64,000 bases of DNA from positions 39,383 to 103,382 of the forward strand of contig JAHEMQ010000001.1 of NCBI GenBank assembly GCA_024643555.1. The letters are read 5' to 3'. The notes beneath the pieces are model-generated. The model was not told where the DNA came from. It was given only the letters and a program-made list of their open reading frames with translations, and ran no database searches. The translations under genes and the position numbers were made by a program. This stretch comes from Crocinitomicaceae bacterium (GTDB lineage: Bacteria > Bacteroidota > Bacteroidia > Flavobacteriales_D > Crocinitomicaceae). Positions 26,251 to 34,432 of this stretch are shown in pieces; the stretch's first letter is position 1; each line of letters starts with the position of its first letter.

Positions 26251-26876
26251 TAACTCAGGTAAATTTGGGTAGTGTCGAAGGCCGTTGTGTTCGCTTCCAA
26301 ATATCCTTGATTATTGCTATTTAAGACCCAATATAAAAGCGAATAAATCGTGTTTCCTTTGTTTACGCAAAATATGGAGGTATCCACAGCGCCAAACAAA
26401 TGTTGTTCCGTAATGGGACAACATTCCGCACATGAACCATAGCCATCTTGTTTGATGTATTGAAAATCGTCTTGAGGGAGTGGATTGTTATTGATGAATT
26501 TCAATTCTACCCATGATTTTGCCCAAGTTGACAAAGGAAAACTATTTTCCGTTTTAATTTTCAATTCGGAGAAATAAATCGTTTTTTCAATTGGAAAATA
26601 CAAGTTTTTGGTCACCCGTATGATGTATTTTTCCATGCGTTCTCTTGGTACTGTAAAATGGTATTTCCCATCTGAGCCAATGGTTTGTGTGGCAACAAGT
26701 AACTCTGTATTTGATGCGACTGGAACCTTATAGATTTTAACGATGGCTTGTTCTAGGTACGTTCCAAAGGTGGCATCTGAAATGGTTCCGGAAATAGAAA
26801 ATTCACCCGCTCCTTTGTTGCATCCAGAAAGGAAAAGAGTGACGATAAATAATCCTACAAAGCTGAAGCGTTCCAT
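26247..26876 (-). CDS. Lipoprotein of unknown function with carboxypeptidase-regulatory-like fold and Cys cluster
   Basis: The signal peptide ends in a lipobox LSGC (Cys19). Residues 25-110 resemble a carboxypeptidase-regulatory beta-sandwich (ISGTISDATFGTYLEQAIVKIYK, GSDGKYHFTVP). The C-terminal part carries four close cysteines, C149 and C152-C153 in a CAECC motif and C170, which could bind metal or form disulphides. I recognise no family. The gene overlaps the upstream FkbM gene by 22 bases and shares a TTAA stop with the vanX-like gene. Confidence 0.65.
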   Translation of the reverse strand: MERFSFVGLFIVTLFLSGCNKGAGEFSISGTISDATFGTYLEQAIVKIYKVPVASNTELLVATQTIGSDGKYHFTVPRERMEKYIIRVTKNLYFPIEKTIYFSELKIKTENSFPLSTWAKSWVELKFINNNPLPQDDFQYIKQDGYGSCAECCPITEQHLFGAVDTSIFCVNKGNTIYSLLYWVLNSNNQGYLEANTTAFDTTQIYLSY

Positions 26877-27616
26877 GTTGCTACAAGATTCGTTTTTTCG
26901 GTTGGAATAAATAGAAAATCTCCTTGTTCAGCTTGCGTTCCATTTTCTGCCACACATTTGCCTTGAACAAGACCATGTTGCACATAACCACATTCTGCGA
27001 AAAAAGGCAACATATTGGAAATGTTTTTCGGATCGATTTCTATTTGAACAATGGGACGTTTGGATTTTAATATATCTGCTAAATGACTAAAAACCTCCCA
27101 TTCGTGCCCTTCAATATCACATTTGATGTAATCAATGCGTTCAAAAGTGCTGAAGAAGGCGGACGTATTTACCATTTGAACTTCCTGAGTGGTGTGCTCA
27201 CGGTTCTCCACTTCTGTACGCATGACATGTGGCAATCCCGTACGCATCATACCATTCGTTTTTGGTAAAACCATCGTGATGCTTCCGGAAGTTTTTCCCA
27301 AAGCAACATTGTGTAACTCAACATTTTCTTTGTTCCCAATGAAATAATTCAGAATGGAATGAAATTGAGGTAAGGGTTCAATGGCAATTAGTTTTCCATT
27401 TGGAACCAATCGAGAGAATGTTTTGGAAAAATAACCGAGATTTGCGCCAATATCAATCACCACATAATCATCTTTGATCATTTTTTGAATGAAGTAGTGG
27501 TATTTAAAATCAGGTTTATTTTTTAGTAAGCCCAAACGGTACATGAAGTAAAAGCTCCGATGTAAGGTCATTAAATATTGACGTTCACTTAATAAAAAAT
27601 AGAGTAGTCTTTTCAA
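26855..27616 (-). CDS. FkbM family SAM-dependent methyltransferase
   Basis: Residues about 55-190 show the FkbM methyltransferase fold: VVIDIGANLGYFSKTFS (SAM-binding), AIEPLPQ, and IKCDIEGHEWEVF. Family members O-methylate sugars or other small molecules, often in polysaccharide or polyketide clusters; the substrate here is unknown. The start is uncertain: TTG at 27616 gives 253 residues, ATG at 27571 gives 238, and the methyltransferase core is complete either way. A TAACTTCG box lies 19 bases before the TTG. The 3' end overlaps the following lipoprotein gene by 22 bases. Confidence 0.82.
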   Translation of the reverse strand: MKRLLYFLLSERQYLMTLHRSFYFMYRLGLLKNKPDFKYHYFIQKMIKDDYVVIDIGANLGYFSKTFSRLVPNGKLIAIEPLPQFHSILNYFIGNKENVELHNVALGKTSGSITMVLPKTNGMMRTGLPHVMRTEVENREHTTQEVQMVNTSAFFSTFERIDYIKCDIEGHEWEVFSHLADILKSKRPIVQIEIDPKNISNMLPFFAECGYVQHGLVQGKCVAENGTQAEQGDFLFIPTEKTNLVATWNASAL

Positions 27617-27635
27617 GCGCTTCTAGTTTGAATAA

Positions 27636-27643
27636 CGAAGTTA
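27636..27643 (-). promoter_or_regulatory. Possible -7 box (TAACTTCG variant) for the FkbM gene
   Basis: The minus strand reads TAACTTCG, one base off TAnnTTTG, ending 19 bases before the TTG start. No clear -33 element. Weak support from position only. Confidence 0.3.
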
Positions 27644-27717
27644 CATTTTTCAAGTTGTACTTCCTTGTTTTTCGTTGAAAAATACACTCTTTGGAAAGAG
27701 AATTGTAATTTTATCAC

Positions 27718-30069
27718 ATGAAAAAAATCGCTTGCACTATCCTCTCATTGATGTTTTTTGTACAAATGGTCCAAGGACAATTAGATTTGAAGCAAATCAT
27801 GAGCGGAACAGATTTCGTTGGTAATTCTCCGGAATCATTTCATTGGTCTTTGGATGGACAATCCATTTACTTTTATTGGAATCCTGAAAATCAGTTGGGT
27901 TCAAGTTTGTATCAGTTTGATTTGAAAAACCAACGATACTATAAATTGTCCGATTCGATGGCTGTCAACGTCGTGTTTTACGATCAAAGTCAAGCCGCGT
28001 TTCCACAACAAGTCATGAGCGATGAAGGCGTACTTTGGAGCATCGATAAAAAATTGGGAAGCCGAAAAATACATGTTCAAACAACAAATGGAATTTTCAA
28101 TGTGCAACGGACTTCCAATCCAGATGTCGTGGTTTTTCAACAAGGAAACCAAGTTTTTTCATGCGAATTGAAAACGGGAAGTGTACATCAGCTAACGAAT
28201 TTCTCTGCAACATCTTCTGAAAAAACAAAAAAGGATAGCACCTTTTTAGAGCAACAGCAAGCAGAACTGTTTGAATATGTTCGAACGAAAAATACGCGTA
28301 ACGCCAACATGGAAAAGCAAGCGAAAAATGTTCGTTTTCCCTTTCCGAAGGAACAGGTTATTGGAACAGCAAATTGGGGAGAAATTCAAGTGGATCCAGC
28401 CCTAAATTATGCGCTATTTCGTATTTCGGAAGGAGTAGAAGGAAAGGCGACCAGTGTGGAGCAGTTTATCACCTACGATGGTTATACAAAACATCAAATG
28501 GCTCGTGAAAAAGTGAGTGCGGAGGAACCCAATCAAAAAATGGCCTTGTATGCCTTGCAAAAAGACACGTTGATATGGCTCGACTTTTCAAAATTGTCTG
28601 ATATTCGTTTGAAACCAGCCTATTTAAGAGAAAGGGATACCAGTAAATTTTATTCGAAAGATCGTTCTGTTTTTTTACATGCTGTAAAATTTTCGAATAC
28701 AAGTGCGCTTGCCTTGTGCGATGTACGAAGTTCGGATAATAAAGACCGATGGATCGTTTGCATTGATTTAGCGAAGGCAACCGTAAAAGAATTAGAGCAC
28801 CAGCGCGATCAAGCATGGATTGGTGGCCCGGGGATTTCTTCTTGGAATGAAGCAGATGCGAACATGGATTGGATTGTAGATGGACAATCTTTTTATTTTC
28901 AATCAGAAGAAACGGGCTATTCGAAATTGTACGCATATCATTTGTCGACCAATAAAAAGTCCTGTCTTATGCCCATGGACAAGATCGAAGTGTATCAAGC
29001 TCAATTGTCCAAAGATCATAAAAGTTTTTACATTGAATACAACATGTGTGAAACGGGATTAACTGGAAATCACTCCTTTGGTAGGTTAGACATTCAAGCG
29101 ATGAATCTTGTGCCTTATGCATCATTGGTACAAGGATTTAATGAGGTGTTGATATCACCCACAGAAACGCATTTGGCGATACGACAATCCTTTGGGAATA
29201 AACCATGGGAATTGTATGTAAAGGAAAATAATCCAACGAAGCAAGATTTGAGACAAATTACACATTCTACCTCGGATGCGTTTGAATCATATCGTTGGAT
29301 CGATCCGAAAGTAATTTCGTTTAAGGCTTCTGATGGAATCGATGTTTTTGCTCGCATTTATGAACCAGATGCTAAAACGAAAAATGGAGCTGCAGTTTTG
29401 TTTGTTCATGGTGCGGGTTACCTTCAAAATGCACATCATTATTGGAGCAATTATTACCGTGAATACATGTTTCATCATTTGCTTTGCGAACAAGGATATA
29501 CCGTTTTGGATGTGGATTACCGTGCTAGTGAAGGATATGGACGTGATTATCGAACGGCGATTTATCGTCACATGGGCGGACGAGATTTATCGGATTTCAT
29601 TGATGCAAAAGAATTCCTTGTGAAAAATTATGGAATTGATGGTAAGCGAGTTGGGATATATGGTGGTTCTTATGGTGGATTCATTACCTTGATGGCCTTG
29701 CTTACAAAGCCCAATGAATTCGCTTGCGGCGCTGCCTTGCGTTCAGTGACGGATTGGGCACATTACAACCATGAGTATACGAGTAACATTTTGAATTATC
29801 CCGAAACAGATCCGGAAGCTTACCGTAAAAGTTCGCCGATTTATTTTGCAAATAACCTACAAGATCCTTTACTGATGTTGCACGGCATGGTGGATGATAA
29901 CGTACAATTTCAGGACGTTGTTCGTTTGAGTCAGCGTTTCATTGAGTTGGGCAAAAAAGATTGGGACTTAGCCGTATTTCCCGTAGAATCACATGGATTT
30001 AAAGAAGCGTATTCGTGGTATGATGAGTACCGTCGAATCTTTGAATTATTCGAGAAACAGTTAAAATAA
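27718..30069 (+). CDS. Exported S9 family prolyl oligopeptidase/dipeptidyl peptidase
   Basis: A signal peptide (MKKIACTILSLMFFVQMVQG) precedes an N-terminal beta-propeller (to about residue 530) and a C-terminal alpha/beta hydrolase. The triad is S651 in GGSYGG, D726 or D727 in VDDNV, and H759 in SHGF. Enzymes of this group cleave short peptides, often after proline or other small residues, and in Bacteroidota are usually periplasmic. At 783 residues the length fits the DPP-type group; no T9SS tail. A TAATTTTA box lies 5 bases before the ATG but lacks the final G. The GNAT gene follows after 4 bases. Confidence 0.92.
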   Translation: MKKIACTILSLMFFVQMVQGQLDLKQIMSGTDFVGNSPESFHWSLDGQSIYFYWNPENQLGSSLYQFDLKNQRYYKLSDSMAVNVVFYDQSQAAFPQQVMSDEGVLWSIDKKLGSRKIHVQTTNGIFNVQRTSNPDVVVFQQGNQVFSCELKTGSVHQLTNFSATSSEKTKKDSTFLEQQQAELFEYVRTKNTRNANMEKQAKNVRFPFPKEQVIGTANWGEIQVDPALNYALFRISEGVEGKATSVEQFITYDGYTKHQMAREKVSAEEPNQKMALYALQKDTLIWLDFSKLSDIRLKPAYLRERDTSKFYSKDRSVFLHAVKFSNTSALALCDVRSSDNKDRWIVCIDLAKATVKELEHQRDQAWIGGPGISSWNEADANMDWIVDGQSFYFQSEETGYSKLYAYHLSTNKKSCLMPMDKIEVYQAQLSKDHKSFYIEYNMCETGLTGNHSFGRLDIQAMNLVPYASLVQGFNEVLISPTETHLAIRQSFGNKPWELYVKENNPTKQDLRQITHSTSDAFESYRWIDPKVISFKASDGIDVFARIYEPDAKTKNGAAVLFVHGAGYLQNAHHYWSNYYREYMFHHLLCEQGYTVLDVDYRASEGYGRDYRTAIYRHMGGRDLSDFIDAKEFLVKNYGIDGKRVGIYGGSYGGFITLMALLTKPNEFACGAALRSVTDWAHYNHEYTSNILNYPETDPEAYRKSSPIYFANNLQDPLLMLHGMVDDNVQFQDVVRLSQRFIELGKKDWDLAVFPVESHGFKEAYSWYDEYRRIFELFEKQLK

Positions 30070-30073
30070 AACG

Positions 30074-30511
30074 ATGTTAGTTAGAGAATTGGCAGATAAA
30101 TCGGAGATGTTGGATCAACTTTCCGTGTTGAATGAATTGTATCCAAGTTTAACATTGGAAGCGTATGCTCGCGAATTAGATGAGATGCTGCCACATCGTT
30201 ATGGACAAGTGGCGGTCTTCGAGGAGGACACCTGCATCGCCATTTGTGGTTTTTGGATTGGAAACAAACTTTGGGTTGGTAAATACCTTGAACTCGATAA
30301 CATTGTTGTCCGCGAAAAGTACCGAAGTCAAGGAGTAGGGAAGTTGATGTTTGATTTTCTTGAGAAAAAAGCGAAGGAACAGCAATGCAACATGTTATCC
30401 CTCGACTCTTACACGAATAATTTCAATGCGCACAAGTTTTTTTATAACGAAGGATATGCACCTCGTGGATTTCATTTCATCAAATTATTGAATAAGGATG
30501 CTGTTCGATGA
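30074..30511 (+). CDS. GNAT family N-acetyltransferase
   Basis: The 145-residue protein is a single GNAT domain. The acetyl-CoA loop VVREKYRSQGVGKLMFDFLE is intact (around residues 76-95), followed by the C-terminal helix and strand ending NFNAHKFFYNEGY, a typical motif B. The acetyl acceptor is unknown. It is cotranscribed with the S9 peptidase and ends before a strong bidirectional terminator. Confidence 0.9.
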   Translation: MLVRELADKSEMLDQLSVLNELYPSLTLEAYARELDEMLPHRYGQVAVFEEDTCIAICGFWIGNKLWVGKYLELDNIVVREKYRSQGVGKLMFDFLEKKAKEQQCNMLSLDSYTNNFNAHKFFYNEGYAPRGFHFIKLLNKDAVR

Positions 30512-30515
30512 GCAC

Positions 30516-30547
30516 AAAAAAACCGAGTGATTTCACTCGGTTTTTTT
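30516..30547. terminator. Bidirectional intrinsic terminator between the GNAT gene and trxB
   Basis: A near-perfect stem (AACCGAGTGA at 30521-30530, TCACTCGGTT at 30533-30542) is preceded by a run of A and followed by a run of T, so it serves both converging transcripts. Confidence 0.92.
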
Positions 30548-30563
30548 ATGAATTATTCCATTA

Positions 30564-31514
30564 CTATGAATGTTTTGCTGCTAAGTATCTTTCTGCATCC
30601 AAAGCAGCCATACAGCCAGTTCCTGCAGCGGTAATCGCTTGACGGTAAGTTCGGTCAGCTGCATCACCAGCTACAAATACACCAGGGACATTCGTTTTTG
30701 AAGTTCCCGGTTGCGCATATTTAATATATCCCGTTTCATCAAGGTCGATGAAATCTTTGAAAATCTCAGTGTTCGGTTGGTGTCCGATGGCTACAAAGAA
30801 TCCAGTAGCAGGAATCGTGCGCTCTTCTTTTGTAACGATGTTTTGTACGCGTGCGCCTGTCACCAATTGTCCATCACCTAAAACTTCAATCGTTTCAGTG
30901 TTAAATAGAATTTCGATGTTCGGTGTTTTCATGACACGTTCAGCCATGATTTTAGATGCTCTAAATTCATCGCGACGAACCAACATCGTCACTTTCGTAC
31001 ACAATTTAGATAAGTAATGGGCTTCTTCACATGCGGAATCTCCTGCTCCCACGATAATCGTTTCTTGATTTCTGTAAAAGAATCCGTCACATACAGCACA
31101 TGCCGAAACACCTCCACCTAATTTTAAGTACTTTTGTTCGCTTTCCAAACCTAAGTATTTCGCAGATGCTCCAGTGGAAATAATCACGGTTTCGGCGTGA
31201 ATTTCAGTTCCGTTTTCAGTCCAACATTTGTGAATCGAGCCACTAAAATCCACTTTCGTGATGAATCCTGAACGAATATCCGTGTTGAACCGTTTTGCTT
31301 GTTCTTCCAATTGCATCATCATTTCTGGACCAGTGATTCCTTGAGGATATCCCGGAAAGTTTTCTACTTCATTCGTTGTGGTTAATTGTCCACCCGGTTG
31401 CAATCCCTGATACATAACAGGCTTCATGTCAGCTCGTGCAGCGTAGATTGCTGCTGTATATCCTGCAGGACCAGATCCGATAATTAAACATTCAAGGTGT
31501 TCTATAGTACTCAT
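30564..31514 (-). CDS. trxB: Thioredoxin-disulfide reductase
   Basis: The 316-residue flavoprotein has the FAD-binding GSGPAGYTAAIYAARA at 13-28, the redox CAVC at 139-142, the NADPH-binding GAGDSACEEA, and the C-terminal FAD motif GVFVAGDAADRTYRQAITAAGTG. It reduces thioredoxin with NADPH in the cytosol. An exact TAATTTTG box lies 19 bases upstream. It is a single-gene unit sharing its terminator with the convergent GNAT gene. Confidence 0.96.
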   Translation of the reverse strand: MSTIEHLECLIIGSGPAGYTAAIYAARADMKPVMYQGLQPGGQLTTTNEVENFPGYPQGITGPEMMMQLEEQAKRFNTDIRSGFITKVDFSGSIHKCWTENGTEIHAETVIISTGASAKYLGLESEQKYLKLGGGVSACAVCDGFFYRNQETIIVGAGDSACEEAHYLSKLCTKVTMLVRRDEFRASKIMAERVMKTPNIEILFNTETIEVLGDGQLVTGARVQNIVTKEERTIPATGFFVAIGHQPNTEIFKDFIDLDETGYIKYAQPGTSKTNVPGVFVAGDAADRTYRQAITAAGTGCMAALDAERYLAAKHS

Positions 31515-31533
31515 ATCACTCGTTTTTGAGCAA

Positions 31534-31541
31534 CAAAATTA
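31534..31541 (-). promoter_or_regulatory. -7 promoter box for trxB
   Basis: The minus strand reads TAATTTTG, an exact TAnnTTTG match 19 bases before the trxB ATG. No clear -33 TTTG. Confidence 0.55.
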
Positions 31542-31646
31542 GTGCTTTGCTCTGAAATGGAACATTGCTTTTTGCTTGGATTCTGAACAACTTCTCAACA
31601 ATTCGGTAACATATCAACCATGCTTCCGTCACTGAAAATAATTCCT

Positions 31647-31654
31647 TATTTTCG
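31647..31654 (+). promoter_or_regulatory. Possible -7 box (TATTTTCG variant) for the second subtilase
   Basis: TATTTTCG ends 20 bases before the ATG at 31675 and matches TAnnTTCG, the variant form seen before other genes here. Support is positional. Confidence 0.4.
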
Positions 31655-31674
31655 TACACCTAAAAATAATAGAA

Positions 31675-33264
31675 ATGAATAAAAGCATATTAATTTGTCT
31701 CTGTTCGGCACTTGTTTTTACAAGTATTGCACAGAAAAAAGAAGAAACGCCAAATAAAGCACCCTTAAATTGGTATTTACAGGATCCAAGCGAAAAAGGA
31801 ATTTACGGAGTAGGAGCAGAGCGCGCTTATGAATTGTTAAATGCTGCCGGTAAGAAGCCGAAGCAAGTGATTGTGGCAGTCATTGATAGTGGAGTAGAAA
31901 CGGATCATCCAGATTTAAAAGATGTGATTTGGGTGAACGAGGATGAAATTCCGGGGAATGGTATTGACGATGATAAAAATGGGTATGTAGACGATGTTCA
32001 CGGATGGTCATTCTTAGGCGGAGCAACTGAGGATATTGACAACGAAGCAACCGAGTTGTCGCGTATGTATCGCATGGAATCAACTTATTTTAACGGTAAA
32101 TCTGTTTCTTCCTTATCGGCAGCAGATAAAACAAGATACGATGCATATTTGAAATTAAAGAAAAGTTACGACGAGGACTTGAAAAATTCACAACAACAAT
32201 TGGCATCGATGCAGGCATTAATGTCCTACATCGAAAATGTGAAAAAAGCCTCTAACGGAGAGTTTTCGAAAAAAACGAACGCTAGTTATACACCTATTTC
32301 TGATCAAGAAACACGAATGAAAAATCGTTTGAAAGCGATTTTTGTTATTGTTCCTCCAGCTTCGTTAGAATCTGAAATTCATCATGCGATTGAATCAGTC
32401 GAGGGAAGTATCAAAATGTCGATGGTAAATGCAGATAGCATCCGTGCTGCGGTTGTTGGCGATCATCCAAATGACTTAACAGAAAAATATTACGGCTGTA
32501 ATCGTTACGAAGGACCAGACGCAATGCACGGTACGCACGTTTCGGGAATCATTGCGGCAACGCGTGGAAATGGAATTGGTATTGACGGAATTGCGAACTG
32601 CGCGCGCATCATGGTTGTTCGTGCTGTACCTAACGGCGATGAACGCGATAAAGATGTGGCGAATGCTATCTATTACGCAGTGGACAACGGAGCAAAAGTC
32701 ATTAATATGTCCTTTGGTAAGTATTACACACCGAACAAAGAAGCTGTTGATGCAGCCATTCGCTATGCGGAAAGTAAGGATGTGTTAATGGTGCACGCTG
32801 CTGGAAACGATGCGAAAAACAAAGACGTGGAAGATTCCTATCCAACGCGTATTTTGAACGATGGTAGATGGGCGAGCAATTGGATCGATGTCGGTGCAAG
32901 TAGTTCATCGAAAAAAGGCAAAACTATTTTAGCGGATTTCTCGAACTACGGAGCGAAATCGGTTGACTTCTTTGCTCCTGGTGTGGATATTTATTCGACC
33001 GTTCCAGATGCAAAATACGAGGATGCATCTGGTACTTCGATGGCATGTCCGGCTACCGCTGGTGTTGCCGCGTTGATTCGTGGATATTTCCCAGAATTGA
33101 CCGCTGCACAAGTTCGTGAAGTGTTAATGCAAACGACCGTGAAGTACAAAAAATCAGTGGAGATTCCAAGTGCGAAAAAATCAGGTAAAATGACAGAAAC
33201 ATGTATTACCGGTGGATTCGTGAATGCTGCTGAAGCAGTGGAGTACTTGTTGAACAAAAAATAA
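31675..33264 (+). CDS. Exported S8 family serine peptidase (subtilase), paralogue with larger insert
   Basis: A signal peptide (MNKSILICLC to SIAQ) is followed by a subtilisin fold with D71 in VIDSGVE, H285 in HGTHVSG and S455 in GTSMACP. Asp and His are 214 residues apart, versus 162 in the paralogue at 19435-20817; the extra Lys/Ser-rich helical sequence sits between DDVHGWSFLGG and the His motif. Shared features such as LNWY near the N-terminus, NGIDDDKNGYVDD and NGDERDKDVA show the two arose by duplication. No T9SS tail. A terminator lies 18 bases after the stop. Confidence 0.92.
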   Translation: MNKSILICLCSALVFTSIAQKKEETPNKAPLNWYLQDPSEKGIYGVGAERAYELLNAAGKKPKQVIVAVIDSGVETDHPDLKDVIWVNEDEIPGNGIDDDKNGYVDDVHGWSFLGGATEDIDNEATELSRMYRMESTYFNGKSVSSLSAADKTRYDAYLKLKKSYDEDLKNSQQQLASMQALMSYIENVKKASNGEFSKKTNASYTPISDQETRMKNRLKAIFVIVPPASLESEIHHAIESVEGSIKMSMVNADSIRAAVVGDHPNDLTEKYYGCNRYEGPDAMHGTHVSGIIAATRGNGIGIDGIANCARIMVVRAVPNGDERDKDVANAIYYAVDNGAKVINMSFGKYYTPNKEAVDAAIRYAESKDVLMVHAAGNDAKNKDVEDSYPTRILNDGRWASNWIDVGASSSSKKGKTILADFSNYGAKSVDFFAPGVDIYSTVPDAKYEDASGTSMACPATAGVAALIRGYFPELTAAQVREVLMQTTVKYKKSVEIPSAKKSGKMTETCITGGFVNAAEAVEYLLNKK

Positions 33265-33281
33265 ACGTTCACTTTTTATGT

Positions 33282-33313
33282 AAAAGGTCACATGTTCATG
33301 TGGCCTTTTTTTG
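33282..33313 (+). terminator. Intrinsic terminator of the second subtilase gene
   Basis: A 12-base-pair stem with one G-T pair (AAAAGGTCACAT at 33282-33293, ATGTGGCCTTTT at 33298-33309), a 4-base GTTC loop and a T-rich 3' side. The 5' side is also A-rich, but the next gene faces the same way. Confidence 0.85.
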
Positions 33314-33372
33314 TGTAAGAAAAGCAGAAGATACCAAATCAAGGAATGTGATTCGGTCTCGAATCATTTTCT

Positions 33373-33380
33373 TATTTTTG
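33373..33380 (+). promoter_or_regulatory. -7 promoter box for the TerC gene
   Basis: TATTTTTG, an exact TAnnTTTG match ending 23 bases before the ATG at 33404. It supports that start over a longer reading that begins in the preceding terminator. Confidence 0.55.
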
Positions 33381-33403
33381 TGTTCTTAAAATTGCAGCGC
33401 TTC

Positions 33404-34432
33404 ATGACCAATAATCCTGTTTTAATCATTCTTTTTGCTGTCATTATTGTGTTCATGTTACTCCTGGATTTAGGTGTGGTAAACAAGCGAAGTCATGAGA
33501 TTACGAATAAAGAAGCGCTCAAATGGACCTTTATTTGGGTATCCGTTTCGATGCTTTTTAGCTTAGTTGTCTATTGGCAATCGGGTTTCGCCAAATTTGC
33601 AGATTACCAATCGGCCTATTGGATTGAAGAAGCGCTTTCGGTGGACAATATGTTCGTTTTTATCTTAGTCTTTCGCTTTTTTAAATTGGAAGGAAAATTA
33701 CAACACAAGGTACTTTTTTGGGGGATTCTTGGTGCGATTGTTTTTCGTGCCATTTTTATTTTTTCCGGAATAGGATTGATCAATCTCACATACTTACCTG
33801 AATTTAACATTGGATCTTGGCATTTTAGTTTGGATCAAGAGGCGGATCGTGGTTTGTTGGAAAACGCAGGAAAGTTCTTTCGTCCAAATGCCATTTTAAC
33901 ACTGTTTGGAATCTTTTTGATTTATGCTGGAGTCAAATCTCTTTTTGCGGATGAAGATGAAGAGGATAAAGAGGACTACAGCACAAGTTTCGGTGCGCGA
34001 ATGGCACGAAAAGTCTTTCCGATTTCAAAACATTATTATGGAGATCAGTTCTTTGTTTCTTGGCATAAAAAACGCTTTGCGACGAAGCTCTTTCTTGTAC
34101 TTGTTGTGATTGAAACAACTGACTTGGTTTTCGCTATTGATTCGATTCCTGCCATATTCGCCATTGCACCGAACGATCCAGTTATTCTTTACACATCGAA
34201 TATTTTTGCTATCCTGGGACTTCGTTCGATGTATTTCTTGCTAGCGAATTCCATACACATGTTCTCCAAATTGAAGTACGGACTCGCCTTTATTTTATCC
34301 TTTATTGGATTGAAAATGTTACTGTCACCATTTATTCACATCCCTTCATCGATGTCATTAATGATTGTCGTTGGCGCATTGTTTCTATCGATTATGGCAT
34401 CGATTTATACTAAGGAAAAATCAGAGATTTAA
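33404..34432 (+). CDS. TerC family integral membrane protein
   Basis: The 342-residue protein has 8-9 hydrophobic spans and the TerC signatures WIEEALSVDNMFVFILVF and ETTDLVFAIDSIPAIFA, both with membrane-embedded Asp/Glu. TerC family members transport or handle divalent metal ions such as Mn2+ at the inner membrane, and are tellurite resistance proteins only in ter clusters; no other ter gene is present. A longer reading from 33311 would begin inside the terminator of the preceding gene, so the ATG at 33404 is used. Its stop is interlocked with that of edd in TTAA. Confidence 0.9.
   Translation: MTNNPVLIILFAVIIVFMLLLDLGVVNKRSHEITNKEALKWTFIWVSVSMLFSLVVYWQSGFAKFADYQSAYWIEEALSVDNMFVFILVFRFFKLEGKLQHKVLFWGILGAIVFRAIFIFSGIGLINLTYLPEFNIGSWHFSLDQEADRGLLENAGKFFRPNAILTLFGIFLIYAGVKSLFADEDEEDKEDYSTSFGARMARKVFPISKHYYGDQFFVSWHKKRFATKLFLVLVVIETTDLVFAIDSIPAIFAIAPNDPVILYTSNIFAILGLRSMYFLLANSIHMFSKLKYGLAFILSFIGLKMLLSPFIHIPSSMSLMIVVGALFLSIMASIYTKEKSEI

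Noticed and set aside
33404-34432. TerC as a tellurite resistance determinant
   Set aside because: No other ter genes are present; TerC family proteins are common metal-handling membrane proteins.
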